Origin: Zopfochytrium polystomum
Lineage: Eukaryota; Chytridiomycota; Chytridiomycetes; Chytridiales; Chytridiaceae
Assembly (NCBI GenBank): GCA_025765615.1
Contig: JAIVFJ010000062.1
Span: 124,001-188,000, forward strand
Direction: 5' to 3'
DNA length: 64,000 bases
Below the pieces are notes generated by a model, which was given only the letters and a program-made list of their open reading frames with translations, was not told where the DNA came from and searched no databases. Position numbers and translations under genes: made by a program. Positions 51,891 to 63,389 of this stretch are shown here, in pieces. The stretch's first letter is position 1. Each line of letters begins with the position of its first letter.

Positions 51891-52440
51891 GGAAGTCCCA
51901 AGATGCTTTGGACCTCACATACGGAACGACTTGAGGGCAAGCCCGACCGCCGTACCCCTCCACGCCCTTAACCAGTTCTACTACGCCTTTGGAATGAAAA
52001 TGGTTGACTTGTGAGTGTCTTACTTGGCGTTCCAAAATCAATAACAGACGCCATTCAGAACCGAAGACGCACCGCTCTCACAGATTCTGTCCACCGTATG
52101 TCGTCCGCTCTCCCACACTCCGAAACTTTCCATGAAACCTTTACAAACTTTCCATTTCAGGCTTTCACAACGCGCCTGATACAGATCATGAAATACTGCC
52201 ACGCCAACGTCGGCCCGGACCGCGACGAGTTTCTGCAACGGTTGGATGAAACCGAGAAGACACGTACGTTTGGCCTGTAGATTTCTCTTTCGTCTTCAGA
52301 TCAGTTTGCTCCTTCCCCGATAAGTGTTCAAGATCGGCCAGGAGAGTGTGGCCGCCACGAGAAGCTGGATGAATCATACGTCGCAACACGGGAAGATCCG
52401 GACGGCAAACGTATTGAAGCGGAGTTTTAGTATGATGTAG
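51891..52440 (+). CDS. PSF3: GINS complex subunit Psf3, N-terminal exon not located
   Basis: Four exons read 51891-52010, 52048-52095, 52161-52263 and 52325-52440. They give EIVKLEVPRCFGPHIRNDLR, HALNQFYYAFGMKMVDL, TEDAPLSQILST, AFTTRLIQIMKYC, EFLQRLDETEKTLFKIGQES and RSWMNH to the stop at 52438-52440. This matches the conserved helical A-domain of Psf3 (LPK/RxF, YxxG, SRFxxIMD, RLDExExxLF). Psf3 is part of the CMG helicase (Cdc45-MCM-GINS) at replication forks. The phase between the first two exons given is off by one base, and the usual N-terminal ELPLWLA region is missing or unreadable, so the gene is either truncated at its 5' end or carries sequence errors. Confidence 0.75.
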
Positions 52441-52654
52441 GAGTTTTTGGCCGGGTATTGGTTGAGAGAAGAGGCACTGTTTGAGTATTTTTGGCAGTGA
52501 TGCCGTGGTTGGTTGCGAGGGTGTACTTTTTCATGTCGTGTGGTGTGTGCTGCTTACACTTCAAAGCCGCGGCTAGGTGTCGCAATTTGGTTCAGTGGAG
52601 TGAGAGGAGAGATTGCACCTGTTTCAACCCGCACGCCTGGCCGCTGCAAATTCA

Positions 52655-52880
52655 AAACGCTCCAATTGAGTACAAAATGCAAGGATTTCTGAAAAATGTA
52701 GCATGCCTTCGTATTTATGATCACCCCAGACAGGTCGTTGCATCCTCACTGCTTTCAAATGAGGATGAATCGATTGATGGGATTATTGTTCAGTTACCAT
52801 TGCCTTCATCTTCTTATGATCAGGCGAAAGAAGAAATAGATCCTTTAAAAGATGTTGACGGGTACAATCAATCCATTTGT
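52655..52880 (+). pseudogene. FolD/MTHFD-like fragment (methylenetetrahydrofolate dehydrogenase)
   Basis: Within a longer open frame (52491-53117) the segment ESIDGIIVQLPLPSSSYDQ and EEIDPLKDVDGYN reproduces the most conserved signature of the bifunctional methylenetetrahydrofolate dehydrogenase/cyclohydrolase family (GIIVQLPLP...I.P.KDVDG). Flanking sequence keeps little further similarity, so this is a fragment. The stretch is visibly more A/T-rich in codon third positions than its neighbours. It may be a remnant of a different-composition or transferred gene. Confidence 0.65.
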
Positions 52881-52989
52881 GTTTTATTAAAGCCGGCGAT
52901 CAAGCTGAGTAGGGATGGCAAGTATTTCACTGTGGGAATGGAACGGTTTGTGCAAGGGTGGAAATGCCCTGATACGAAGATTAGAGAAT

Positions 52990-54089
52990 TGACGCCCTGT
53001 CAATGGGTGAAAACAATGGGAGGTCATTTGGATGACGTAATCGAGGCGGTTCAGGTCGTCGCGAGCCGACCGCTTTCGATACGGTTGCTGCGACGGAGGG
53101 GCTCGATAGAGCGATAAATTGGAATCGGCTGAACCTCGCCATTTTCTTTCTCGAATGCGGCGCGTCGGTAGACGAGACGCACACCGACAGCAGGGGAGGT
53201 TTTTACACTCGGGTGCCGAAGGAGTTTGGAAATTGTCAGACTGCTTTTCCAGCGGGATGCGTGCGTTAACAGTCGAACCCTTGAGAAGGGTCTGCTGTTG
53301 GCGGGTCAAAATGGAAGTCTGGACGTTGTCGAGTACCTTGTGATGAATGGAGCCGACACTAACCAAACGTGCCCGTTTGGAATTTCGCATCTTTTCGCGG
53401 TTTGTCAAAGGGGCCATGCAAGTGTAGTAGTTCAGACTACGATAGTCTCGCTTGTGCGGCAGCAAGTTCGGCGTCGCTGGAGACAGTTCAGGTTTTGTTT
53501 CAGCGACGCACTGGAACGAAGGCCCTGACACCGAATATTTTCTCACATCAGTCCCTTTCTGCTGCTGCGAAAAGCGGAGACCTATATATCACTCGCTGGC
53601 TCTATGACTACGTCGATGCCAACGCCAAACTAGCCAGTCTCGGCGAATGCGCTGCCAGCACTAGGGCCAATATAGATGTTGGTGAATTTTTGCTGGATAA
53701 CGAAGTGAAGGCCAGAATGGCCCACGAGTAATTGACGCTGCAGCGGCCTCAGGTTCTGTTGATATCATTGAGCTGCTGTTGAGTCGACACAGCCTGTACG
53801 GTTTGTGCCGTGGTGCTGTGATCATCAGCGAAGTAAATGGTACGAAAACTTCGATCGAGTGCCCCGCCTTAAGCTGGGAAGGGGGCAATTGAGGTGATCC
53901 GAGTGCTATTTGATTATGGGGCCGGATTGACAGAAGAAACAGCAAGAAATCAACAGCGTTGTATACGCATGCAGTATGGGACGTGTTGACATTATTCGGC
54001 TCCTCGTTCACGCTGGCGCGGATGCAGACGCAAGGAACTCAAAAAACCTGACGCCGAGGGATTTTGCATCCACAATAATAACTTTTTAG
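52990..54089 (+). pseudogene. Ankyrin-repeat protein gene, multiply frameshifted
   Basis: Successive pieces in different frames read NLAIFFLECGASVDE, EIVRLLFQRDACVNSRTLEKG, LLLAGQNGSLDVVEYLVMNG, ASLETVQVLFQRRTG, LSAAAKSGDLYITRWLYDY, AIEVIRVLFDYGAGLTEETA and VDIIRLLVHAGADADARN, ending NLTPRDFASTIITF and a stop at 54087-54089. These are degenerate ankyrin repeats of about 33 residues. Five or more frame changes separate them. Intact regions are long, so decay is recent or due to sequence errors. Role unknown. Confidence 0.7.
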
Positions 54090-54664
54090 AACTTGTTTGA
54101 TTATTGAAAATCGGATCCTCTAGCAAGCAGCGGGACGAGCCCTGGGACGAAGGCACGCTTGTGTGACACTTGGAGTGCTTTATTCAATGAGTTGCTGATG
54201 ACGGTTCCCGGGAGCTCCGGGCGTCCGGCTCACCGCACGCCCACGACGCAAGCAAACCCGTCGATCTCGTCAAAGCTAGGGAACCGCACTAGGAGCCGAG
54301 CGCTTGGAACTCGCTTGCGGCGGCAGATGGGATTCATTTTGCGATACGCATCCATCAGATGGACAACGCCGAGTTCTGTAATTGACTCGTATTGATGGGT
54401 GAGACCCCATCGGCGAACAGAGGGCATTGGAGTGAAAGGTGATTGTATTTCAATGTCAATTGCTTGGAGCATATGTGAAAGGTTTGCAAGATTTTGGACG
54501 TTGGTCCAAAGGATGGTGTTAAGGAATGAGGCAAAGAAAACTTCTCAACCAAAAAAGAAAGGCGAAATTTGTACAGCCGAATCCACTTACTCAAACGTAA
54601 AAATCCATACCAAAGAGATCCGAAAAGCAAGAATGAAACAATGATGGACTATTTCTTCGCTCAC
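54090..54664. other. Spacer
   Basis: No supported gene. Confidence 0.5.
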
Positions 54665-56174
54665 TCAAGCCTTCGCCTTGATGGCAGCAATGTCGACGGC
54701 GTCCTTGACCGCACCTTCCTCCCTGAGCCTCTTGTTGACCTCTGGCGACTTTGGCGCCGTGGTGGTCTCGTACAGCTCGTCAACCTGCTCGAGCGACACG
54801 CCCTTTGTCTCGTACACGAAAAAGTAAGCAAACACGGCGCACACAGTGCACATGGCGCCCCACAGGAAAAACACGTTGGACCCCATGTTGGCGTTCCCGG
54901 GCCCTTCGTTGACCATGTACGGTGTGACGTACCCGATCACAAAGTTGAGCGCCCAGTTGGACGCGGTCGACATGGACAGCGCCTTCGCGCGCACCTCGAG
55001 CGGGTAAGATCTCGGACGTGACGACCCACGCGAGCGGGCCCCAGGTCGACGCGAAGAAGAAGATGTAGATGCACACGAACGCGATCAGCGAGTCCTGCCC
55101 GGCCTTGTTGTCGGTGCCGATCCCCGCGGCGGTGCCGGCGACGATGAACTGCGCTACAAGCATGCCAACGGCGCCGACGATGAGCAGCGGGCGGCGGCCA
55201 AACTGCTCGATGGCCCACATGCCGGGAACGGTGGAGACCACGTTGACGACGTTGACGATGATGGTGATGACGAACGGGTCGCTGAAGCCGGCGCGCTTGA
55301 AGAATGTTGTGCCATAGTAAAAAATAAAGTTGACGCCCGTCAGCTGCTGCAGCGCCTGCAGCCAAATCCCCGTCCACGTGCGCAGTGCCATCTTGCGGGT
55401 TCCGCCGGAGCGGAAGCAGTCCGCGTACCCGACCTCGCCGAGCGCGCGCTCCTCCTCGAGCGCGGTCTTGACGTTGTTGAACTCGGCGACGACGGCCGCG
55501 TCCGTGACGTCGGTCGAGTTGAGGAACGCGAGCGACTTGAGCGCGTCCTCGTCTTTGCCGTTGCGGACGAACCAGCGCGGGGACTCGGGGAGGAAGAGGA
55601 CGCCAAGGCCGAGGATGGCGCCAAAGGCGAGCTGGATGCCGATGGGGATGCGGTAGGCGGACGAGTCGTCGCGGTTGGTGGTCGCGTTGTTGATGATGGC
55701 GGCGACCAGGAGGCCGATGGTGATTGTCCACTGGTAGCAGGCGACGACGGCGCCGCGGATCCATTTTGGCGCGCACTCGGACTGGTAGAGGGGCACGATG
55801 CAGGAGATCAGGCCGACTCCGAGGCCGGCGACGAAACGGCCGATGGAGAAGAGGATGAGCTCGGTGGCCGCGGTTTGCATTGCGACGCCGACCATGAAGA
55901 CGACGGAAGACGCCGAGAGGCCGTATCGGCGGCCCAGGGCGTCGGCGAGGAAGGCGCCGATTAGGGCGCCGATGAACTCGCCGGCGGACAGGATGGAAAC
56001 GACCTCGGACTCTAACCCGGACGGCAGGAAGTAGGAGTTGGTGTTTCCATCGTAGTAACCGAATTGACGCAGCCAGACAGGCATGACTTTGACGCCGGAG
56101 ATTGTGCCAGTGTCATATCCAAAGAGAAAGCCGCCGAGGCGACAAAGGCGCCCTGAAAAAGAAGGTTCGAGGTG

Positions 56175-56223
<49 letters not shown>

Positions 56224-56302
56224 CACTGCGGGTCGTAAGACAGGAGGAGCTGGGCGGTCTACTCACGACTGCGATTGCGGGAACTGGGCTGCCCTGTTTC
56301 AT
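54665..56302 (-). CDS. MFS sugar porter (hexose transporter family)
   Basis: A 36-bp first exon (56267-56302, MKQGSPVPAIAV) is joined across an intron containing an (AATC)n tract to exon 54665-56152. The protein (about 508 residues) has the sugar-porter signatures: GYDTGTISGVKVMP, GRRYGLSASS, GRFVAGLGVGLISCIVPLYQSECAPKWIRGA (PESP/motif region), PESPRWFVRNGKDEDAL, QALQQLTGVNFIFYYG and ETKGVSLEQVDELYE. One base is missing before GGFLFGYDT (about 56130), and one is extra at 55006-55007, where ATCTACCCG (IYP) is expected but ATCTTACCCG is found. The two offset each other. Proton-coupled uptake of hexoses or related sugars at the plasma membrane is expected. Confidence 0.9.
56176..56221. repeat. 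(AATC)n microsatellite in the sugar-porter intron
   Basis: About eleven AATC units within intron 1. Confidence 0.9.
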
Positions 56303-57773
56303 AGCTGAGCAAATGAGGCAGATGCGTCAAAGGGGGCTGGCCGAGAAAGTAATGTGAGCAAGCGGGCCTGTTGGGATTTCAAATATATAGCCGGGGGCGA
56401 AAAAAAAATCAATGAAGGGAGAATACGATGGGTCAGAGTGGGAGAGTGGTCGGCAGCGACACACGGACATTAATGACGGACGGAGAGGCGGGTAATTACA
56501 TGCTCATTATCTATTTAATCTACCGCTAAACCTGTCTTTATTACGCAGGAGGTAATAAGCCAAGCAATCGACTACGCGCAAAATACAGGGGAAAAAAAAC
56601 AAAACCAAAAAAAAAAAAAAAAAAAAAAAAAACCAAGAAATCAATGCGTAATTCCATATTATTTTTGACAGGGCGGATCTCCGTCTCCTCCTCTCAGCTC
56701 TTCCGTCCGCGTCCGTCGACGGAACTTCGCCCGTGCGTGCGCACGCGCACGAGACGCGGGCTTGCTTTTTTTCTTCTTCCCTTTCTTTTTCTTATCTTCC
56801 CCTGTGTTGCCACCCGGAACAGAAAAAGTTGCTTCTGTACAGAAACAGTTGCTTCTCTCCGAGCGAACCGGGGGGGCGCGGAAAGGCGCGACAACAACAA
56901 CAACAACAACCAGTACAGTTCTGCTGTGACCCAGCCCGTCTCTTTCAGCGCATCACGAGGCTGAGAGCAAGGTCCGAGGTCACGTTTGAGCGATCGCCAG
57001 CCGATAGCGGGAGTCAGATTGGTGATCTGTGGCAATAGGCATTGATTCCAAGCCTTTCCCGCTTATCATTTCGAAGGGAGAAAAAAAAATGGAGTCGATA
57101 TTAATGTTTTGATCCATACGGATCGCCCGATTGGGGGGAAAGTGGTGGACAGCGCACCTCTCTCTTGCCGTGCAGTCGGGCAATGGAAGTCACATTGCGA
57201 ATGGCTGATCGAGGGCCGATAAGCAAGGTAAATTCGCTCAAATCACGCTTGCACAAAGTCCAATTAGCAAGCGGCAGAGGAGGGGCGCATGGTTTGAGGC
57301 GCTTGCCTTAGTTACTCTCGCTCCAATTCGTTTCGCTTCTCATCATCCATTTGTCTCCCATCGGGGCTGTTTGCTGCGATATGACCATCCGATGGACGGT
57401 CGAACCATGGGCAATTTACTCCCCAAGAATTATCGGGATGCTCACACCGCTTGCTCGGCTTGAAGAGTTTGCAGCTAATATTGGGAGTGCCCCTCGAAAG
57501 ACATTCCCCCCACGTTGATGATTTGAACTTGCTTTGCGCTCTTCTTTTTGTGCTCAAGGTGCAATATTCACGCAGAAACCGGCTGCTTTTGTGTATTTGC
57601 CGCCATATACATTGAAATCATTTCGCAAGGGGTTCCCAAAAAAGGGGAAGTTTTGAAACAAAAAAAAAACAAAAAAAAAACGAGGCGCTCCATCTCATTT
57701 CGGAAATGAATTTTCGTCCCCCGGACAAGCAGAGATGGAGGTGAAACACACACACACACACTTTACGTCCAAA
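56303..57773. other. Long spacer with poly-A tract
   Basis: A poly-A run lies at about 56609-56632. No supported gene on either strand; short frames lack domains. An (AC)n tract at 57746-57761 precedes the next gene. Confidence 0.5.
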
Positions 57774-58291
57774 ATGCGCCTCCTCTCCACCACCGCCGTC
57801 ATCCTTACCGCCGCCGCCGCCGCCACCGCAGCGAAGTCCATCACCATCGTACAGCCCGTCGCCGGCACCATCTTCACAATGCGGGACTTTTTGGTGAGTC
57901 CGTATTGTGTGTGTGTGTGTGTGGAAGCATGTCCTCCCTCCGCTGGATTCCATCAAGACACTAAGTTCGGGCTTCTGGCGTTGACCCCCACTCCCCCTCC
58001 ACTCCCCCTTCCCCCCCCCCCACATCCCAGAACATCACATGGACGCTCGACGACCCCACCCTCTCCGCCTCCACCCTCCTCTTAGACCTCCAAGACACGC
58101 GCCACGGGGCCGAGGTGGTTGGTGCGTTGTCCCCGTCGCCCATCCCTGCTTCCGCGCTGCGATTTGGCGCCGCGGGTACGGTGGCGGCGCTGTTTCCTGG
58201 GGTCGCGCCGGGGAGCGGATTTGTGGTGAACGCGAAGGTCGTGGAGACCGGGGACGAGGCGGTGTCGGCGTTATTTGTGATCAAGGCGTGA
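57774..58291 (+). CDS. Small secreted protein, Kre9/Knh1 N-terminal-like domain
   Basis: Exons 57774-57893 and 58031-58291 encode 126 residues. Signal peptide MRLLSTTAVILTAAAAATAA is followed by KSITIVQPVAGTIFTMRDFL|NITWTLDD, the opening of the Ig-like Kre9/Knh1 N-terminal domain found in fungal wall and GPI proteins. The rest is beta-rich and ends SALFVIKA without a GPI tail. An upstream in-frame ATG (57735) would add 13 His/Thr-rich residues before the signal; 57774 is preferred. The intron carries a (GT)n tract and a C-rich run before its AG. Confidence 0.78.
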
Positions 58292-58468
58292 GGGCGATAA
58301 GGGGGGTGCGTTGGATGGGTGCGTGATTGGGGGGATCCATCTGAGAAGCAGTTTTGGTGGAGCAATAGAAGGTTCCATTTCAACAGTTTTCTGCCGGCTG
58401 GGCGCAGGCAGGGATACAAAAGAAAGGAACCCCACGTGCACCGCCACTCCTTGTTATAAAGTTTTCTA

Positions 58469-59476
58469 TCAAGACGATCCAAACATATCTTCAAAATCCT
58501 CCTTCTTCAACCCACCATTAGTAAACGTTTTCATTCGGAACTGGAAGACATTGGCTCGAAAATACTCAATATCTACAGTCTCGCCGACTACCATCGGCTC
58601 GCCTTCTGCGTCGTCGCTTCTATCTGCGTCGCTACTGCTGACTTCAAACAAGTGCCTTTGTGTACACAACGGGATCTTTGAGATTCAACGCAACAACGTC
58701 CAGCGTCGTAAGCGGTAGGTTCTCAAACCAAGTTCCCTTGAAAGCCTCCCGCAAAAACGCCCTCCACAAAACCGGAAACATCTCGTGGGGTACGTTGGCG
58801 TCGGGCAGATCGTCCTCCAGGATGTTGGCCGCGACCGCGACCAACCTTTCCAGCTCGCTGTCCCCGCAAAACCACACAGAAGAGAAAACCTTTGCCGCCC
58901 TCTCGAGTTCGAGGATGCGATCCCACTCCCGCTGCTCCGCCTCGTTCTTTGCCGGTCGCCTAAGCTTGCTGAGCCAGCCCCGCCCACCGTCCGGGAAAAA
59001 CTTGCCGTTGCGCTGAAAGATTTGGCGTGACCACAGGCTCGTCGGGACGTCGCCCCAAGGTTGGTACCGCTCGAGATGCGCCTCGGACGTCCACAGGATC
59101 GCGGTCTCGCCGTCGCCGGCCTTGCCGTTCGCGAGCGCGACCTCCTCGCCGGTGACGCGATCGCGGACGACGGCGAACCATCCGTGGTTGGCGTCGGGGT
59201 CGCCAGAGTCCCAGAGCATGGACAGCTGCAGGGGTAGGGTGGAACAAGCGCGATGGATCGGTGGCGGGGAGGGGGCGCGGCGGGTTGCTGTAGTTGTTGC
59301 AGTGGACGTCAAAGTCGATGCGGTACGCGTGCGCGTTGTCGATGGAGCTCTGGATCGGCTGCTTTTGCGAGCGGGGCGACGTGCCAGCGCGAAAAGAGCG
59401 GGCCGCGGTGGCCGGCCACGAAGGCGTCGACGACCAATTTGCATCGGGCATCGTCCTGCCACCAAGGATCGGGCAT
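58469..59476 (-). CDS. Unknown conserved-looking protein, frame-damaged
   Basis: From ATG 59476 the minus strand reads MPDPWWQDDARCKLVVDAF, VAGHRGPLFSRWHVAPL, then in the next frame SIDNAHAYRIDFD. A likely intron with acceptor CCTGCAG at about 59225 leads to LSMLWDSGDPDANHGWFAVV, GDGETAILWTSEAHLERYQP, FFPDGGRGWLSKLRRP and LPDANVPHEMFPVLWRAF. An extra base near 58649 separates NLKDPVVYTKAL from FEVSSSDADRSDDAEGEP, and the gene ends KKEDFEDMFGSS at 58469. The product, about 300 residues, has many aromatic residues and no recognised domain or signal peptide. The frame is well preserved apart from single-base shifts. Confidence 0.6.
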
Positions 59477-60256
59477 TTCGTTTTTTGCTTTTTTCTTTTT
59501 TCTTCATTCTTTTTTCTTTGTCTTGATTCGGACAACAGACAAGGACCTAATTCGTCTCAGGCTCCTGGGTGGTGCGTGATGGCAATAGCAAGTCCAAAAA
59601 TTTCCGTGGTCGGTCGCACGCACGTCGGAGATCGAGGCAACAACTACTGCAGGCTACAACTGCGTTCCTCGCAGCCTCTTCATGTCATGACGAGTGCCGT
59701 TCCCTTTTTGTTGTTGACTGTGGTTATGTTGGTCGTCTCGCTTGAGTGGTTGGTTACCTAGAGAGATTGTTGGTGGAAAATATGTCAAAAAAAGTCGTTT
59801 CATCTCGTCGCTCCAACTCTGCCTCTTTTCAGGATTTGGTCCGCCCCCGACCACATCTCCTCACCTTTCGTGCATCCGCTTTCCCCTGGTCCGATTTCCC
59901 CCCCACCTCCCTTTTTTTTTAATCCTCATTTTCTTATTTCGTTCTGTTTCCTCCTCCTCGTGTCACAAGATCCGAAGAGCACCTCCAGCAGATCCAGATG
60001 CCTTCCGCTGTTAGCAATAGGACGCCCGTGTCAGCAAACTGATCTGCGCAAGTCGTGGTTGCGCGAGAGAGAAGGTGGATTCACAACTTAACAGTGACTA
60101 TAGCTACCCAGCCGATGCTGGTGGCGGCAGTTATCACACTTCATCTTCTTGATATAATCTAATTGGCCAGAGAAGATTGTAAGAAGCTAAGGGAACTCGT
60201 TGGATGGCGTCTCAATGTCAATTTATTTGCACATGTTGGGGGGAAAAAAGAAGGCC
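59477..60256. other. Spacer
   Basis: No supported gene. Confidence 0.5.
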
Positions 60257-61126
60257 TTAGGCCGAAGGCAGGGCCGCAACAACTTCTTTCACGTGCTGCT
60301 TCCAGCTGTACGGCTGGCGACCGATCAAGCTGACCAGGTCCGTGGTCTCAACCAAGAGGCCTCCCTTTGAGGCCCCGACGTCCGACGACGCCATCAAATC
60401 GACAGCCGGCTGCGGCAATCCGAACCCGGACAAGGTTTTGCGCAGCTCTTCCTCAGGCACGGCCACGGCGCTGACGGGCTTCCCCGCGCGCAGCGCAATC
60501 TCCGCGACCAACTCCTCTAGCGTGATCGTCTCCCCTCCGAGCTCGTACACGTTCTTAACGGGCTTGCCTTCGTGCGCGAGCAGCGCGGCGGCGACGGCCG
60601 CCGCGGCGTAGTCCCCGCGGGTCGCCGGCGAGACTTTGGCGCCGCCGATGGCGTTGAGCACTTTGCCGTGCTGGATGTACTGCGCCGCGTGGCCGGTCCA
60701 GTTCTCGAGGTACCACCCGTTGCGGAGAAACACGTGCTTCAGGCCCGAAGCCGCGATGTGCGCCTCGGTGGCCTTGTGCGCTGCCGCGAGGCTCAGCTCC
60801 GAGGTCGGGGCGCGGAGGAGGGACGTGTAGACGACGGTGGAGACGCCGGCGCGTTGGGCGGCGTCTACGGCGTTCTTGTGCTGGAGGGCGCGGTCGGCGA
60901 AGATGTCGCCGGAGGAGATGAGGATGAGGGTTTTGACGCCGGCCAGGGCGGAGGCGAGGGTGGCGACGTCGGAGCTGTAGTCGAATTTGCGGGTTTCGAC
61001 GCCGGCGGCGGCGTGGACTTTGGAGGGGTCGCGGGCGAGGGCGACGACGGGCACCTTCTTGTCGGCAAAGGCGTCGAGAACGAGTTTCCCGAGCTTGCTT
61101 GAGGCGGCAGAGACGGCGATGGACAT
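60257..61126 (-). CDS. QorB/YtfG-like NAD(P)H-binding quinone oxidoreductase (NmrA-type SDR), copy 1
   Basis: A single exon of 289 residues. The atypical SDR Rossmann start MSIAVSAASSKLGKLVLDAF, then VVALARDPSKV, FDYSSDVATL and TLILISSGD follow the NmrA/QorB layout. The QorB-like blocks QHKNAVDAAQRAGVSTVVYT, LRNGWYLENWTG, SPATRGDYAAAAVAAALL, VYELGGETITLEEL and SDVGASKGGLL are all present. Such enzymes reduce quinones with NADPH or act as redox sensors. It is intronless, unlike most neighbours, and a tandem paralogue follows at 62047-62913 in the same orientation. Confidence 0.9.
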   Translation of the reverse strand: MSIAVSAASSKLGKLVLDAFADKKVPVVALARDPSKVHAAAGVETRKFDYSSDVATLASALAGVKTLILISSGDIFADRALQHKNAVDAAQRAGVSTVVYTSLLRAPTSELSLAAAHKATEAHIAASGLKHVFLRNGWYLENWTGHAAQYIQHGKVLNAIGGAKVSPATRGDYAAAAVAAALLAHEGKPVKNVYELGGETITLEELVAEIALRAGKPVSAVAVPEEELRKTLSGFGLPQPAVDLMASSDVGASKGGLLVETTDLVSLIGRQPYSWKQHVKEVVAALPSA

Positions 61127-62046
61127 TTTTGCTTTCGCTTCTTCTTGGCTGGGATGGGTTAAAGAACTTGATTCGTGAGTGTAGTTATGGGCGCACTTTA
61201 AATACCAATGAATAGAGAGACAAACAAAAAGAAAAAAGTAAAAAGAAAAAAGAAGGGGAAAAAAATGTCGCTAAAAAAGCAGCCGAACAAAGGCGGATCC
61301 TTCGGATGTGGCGCTTGCTTTCACCGGCTGAGCTTACTCACGCGCTTAATTAAGGTGATGGTGAGTTTGCCGCCACCCGGCCAATGCGAACATCCGCTGG
61401 CAAACTCCCTCTTTGGGTCACTCCATCCATGTCCGTCGGTCGCTTCGTGCTTCGCGTCGCTCCGTCACACCACCGAATGTCGTGATGTGCGTGATACATG
61501 ATGCGACTTATGATACGAAGATCACGTGTGGGCGGGAATCGCTCTGCGGCAGTTGAAGGAAACAGGAAAACCGGAAGCAGAGTGAATAATGAGGTTTCAG
61601 GGTGAATTGCGTTGGGCAAACAAGAGCCAGGCACAGTTTAGGGGGTGAAATTATTTTTCTCAGAAAAGGGCAAACCAATCGCGCAAGAGAAACATCGGTG
61701 CTAATCGAGGATAAGGAAACAAGGAGCTTTATTGAAACACTTCTGAAGCAGCACATCTGATTCATTAACTTCTATCAGGTAGCGAGTAGTTCATCTCGCC
61801 TCGTCGCATCCAATTCCCTGTGGGATCATTTGGAAGAAAAACTGCTATCTTCTTCTCTGTTTTCTCCTTTTTGTTTTGAGTAACTATGTCAGTGTCCGAA
61901 AAAGTCCGAAACAATCTGGCTAAGCCACCATTTCACGACAGACGATCTGCGCATCGACATGATGCCTCGTTTGCAAAACATACTTGAAACATATAATGCG
62001 AGTGGAAGGAGCAAGACGGCAATATATTGTACTCTTCGTAGCAACT
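61127..62046. other. Spacer between the two oxidoreductase genes
   Basis: Contains the promoter of copy 1 and the 3' region of copy 2. No further gene supported. Confidence 0.5.
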
Positions 62047-62913
62047 TCAGGCCGAAGGCAACGCTGCAACAACCTCCTTCACATGCTGCTTCCAGTTGTC
62101 CGGCTGGCGGCCAATCAACTCAATCAAGTCTGTCGGCTCAACGTACAGTCCGCCTTTTGCCGCCGCAGCGTCGGTGGACGCGATGATCTCCACAAACTTT
62201 GGCGGCAACCCGAACCCCGCAAACTGCTTGCGCAGCTCATCCACCGGCACGACGACCGACTTGATCTCCTTCCCCGCGTGCACCGATATCTCCGCCGTCA
62301 GATCCTCCAGCGTGATCGCCTCGCCCCCGAGCTCGTACACGGCCTTCACCGGCTTCCCCTCGGTGGCGAGGACCGCCGCCGCGACCGCCGCCTCCGCGTA
62401 GTCCCGCCGCGTGGCCGGCGACACCTTTGCGCCAAACAGCGAGTTGAGGAGCGCCCCCGACTTCAAGAACGTGTCCAGCTTGCCCGTCCAGTTCTCGAGG
62501 TACCAGCCGTTACGGAGGAACACGTGCTTCAGACCGGGCGCCGCTGCAATGTACTCTTCGGTGGTTTTGTGGTCGCCCGCGATGGCGATCTCCGAGGTCG
62601 GCGCGTGGAGCAAGGACGTGTAGACGACGGTGGTCACGCCGGCTTGCTTGGCGGCGTCTACGGCGTTCTTGTGCTGGAGGACCCGGTCGCCGATGACGTC
62701 GCCGGAGGAAATCAGGATGAGGGTTTTGACGCCGGTGAGGGAGGCCGCCAGTGTGGCGGCGTCGGAGTTGTAGTCGAACTTGCGAGTCTCGACTCCCGCG
62801 CGAACTTTCGACGGGTCGCGGACAAGGGCGACGAACGATAGGTTTTTCTCGTGGAGGATATCGACAATGATTTTTCCCAGCTGGCTGGTCGCGGCAGAGA
62901 CGGCAATGGACAT
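62047..62913 (-). CDS. QorB/YtfG-like NAD(P)H-binding quinone oxidoreductase (NmrA-type SDR), copy 2
   Basis: A single exon of 288 residues, similar to copy 1 along its whole length. It shares MSIAVSAATSQLGKIIVD, KFDYNSDAATLAASLTGVKT, QHKNAVDAAKQAGVTTVVYT, LRNGWYLENWTG, SPATRRDYAEAAVAAAVLA and the identical end KQHVKEVVAALPSA. Differences cluster in the substrate-side segments (e.g. IAGDHKTTEEYIAA, FLKSGALLNSLFG), suggesting diverged specificity. The tandem arrangement points to a local duplication. Confidence 0.9.
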   Translation of the reverse strand: MSIAVSAATSQLGKIIVDILHEKNLSFVALVRDPSKVRAGVETRKFDYNSDAATLAASLTGVKTLILISSGDVIGDRVLQHKNAVDAAKQAGVTTVVYTSLLHAPTSEIAIAGDHKTTEEYIAAAPGLKHVFLRNGWYLENWTGKLDTFLKSGALLNSLFGAKVSPATRRDYAEAAVAAAVLATEGKPVKAVYELGGEAITLEDLTAEISVHAGKEIKSVVVPVDELRKQFAGFGLPPKFVEIIASTDAAAAKGGLYVEPTDLIELIGRQPDNWKQHVKEVVAALPSA

Positions 62914-63389
62914 TGTGGAGGACAGAGGTGGATTGTAAGAGCGAGCTGTTCTTGTGAGTGGGGTTTCTGAGTGAGTTGTACCAGCAGCGCGAGCAGTTTA
63001 TATAAGGCAGTTTCAAATGTATTTTTTACAGATGAAAGCATGCACGGCACGCCGTTTGGATAAACAGGTCGGAGCTCCGGTGGGAGACTTGACATTTTTT
63101 GCGGCGAATTTGTAATTTCAAATTTGATGCGGAAGGACAGAAAACCGCAGGTTCTCGGTTGCCCCTTTTTTGAATTGGAATTGTTTTTTTTAGCTACACT
63201 GGCTCGAAAGGAATCTGCGGATGAGAGAAACCCGCAGGTGCTCGGCTCGTTTGTCGGCCAACGGGCCCACCGCCAGTTCCCGGCACGCCATAATTTGCAG
63301 CGTCGTGTTTGCACTTTGTCTCCTAATCGGTTCAATCAACGCCACAAACAATGGGAAGAAAGAAGAGAAGTTTGTCATCCGCCGCGCTC
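62914..63389. other. Spacer
   Basis: It contains two loosely similar short blocks around 63142-63160 (CCGCAGGTTCTCGG) and 63230-63246 (CCGCAGGTGCTCGG). No gene supported. Confidence 0.45.

Noticed and set aside
54937..55776. 279-residue Arg-rich frame overlapping the sugar transporter
   Set aside because: Same strand, wrong frame; composition is an artefact of high G/C third positions.
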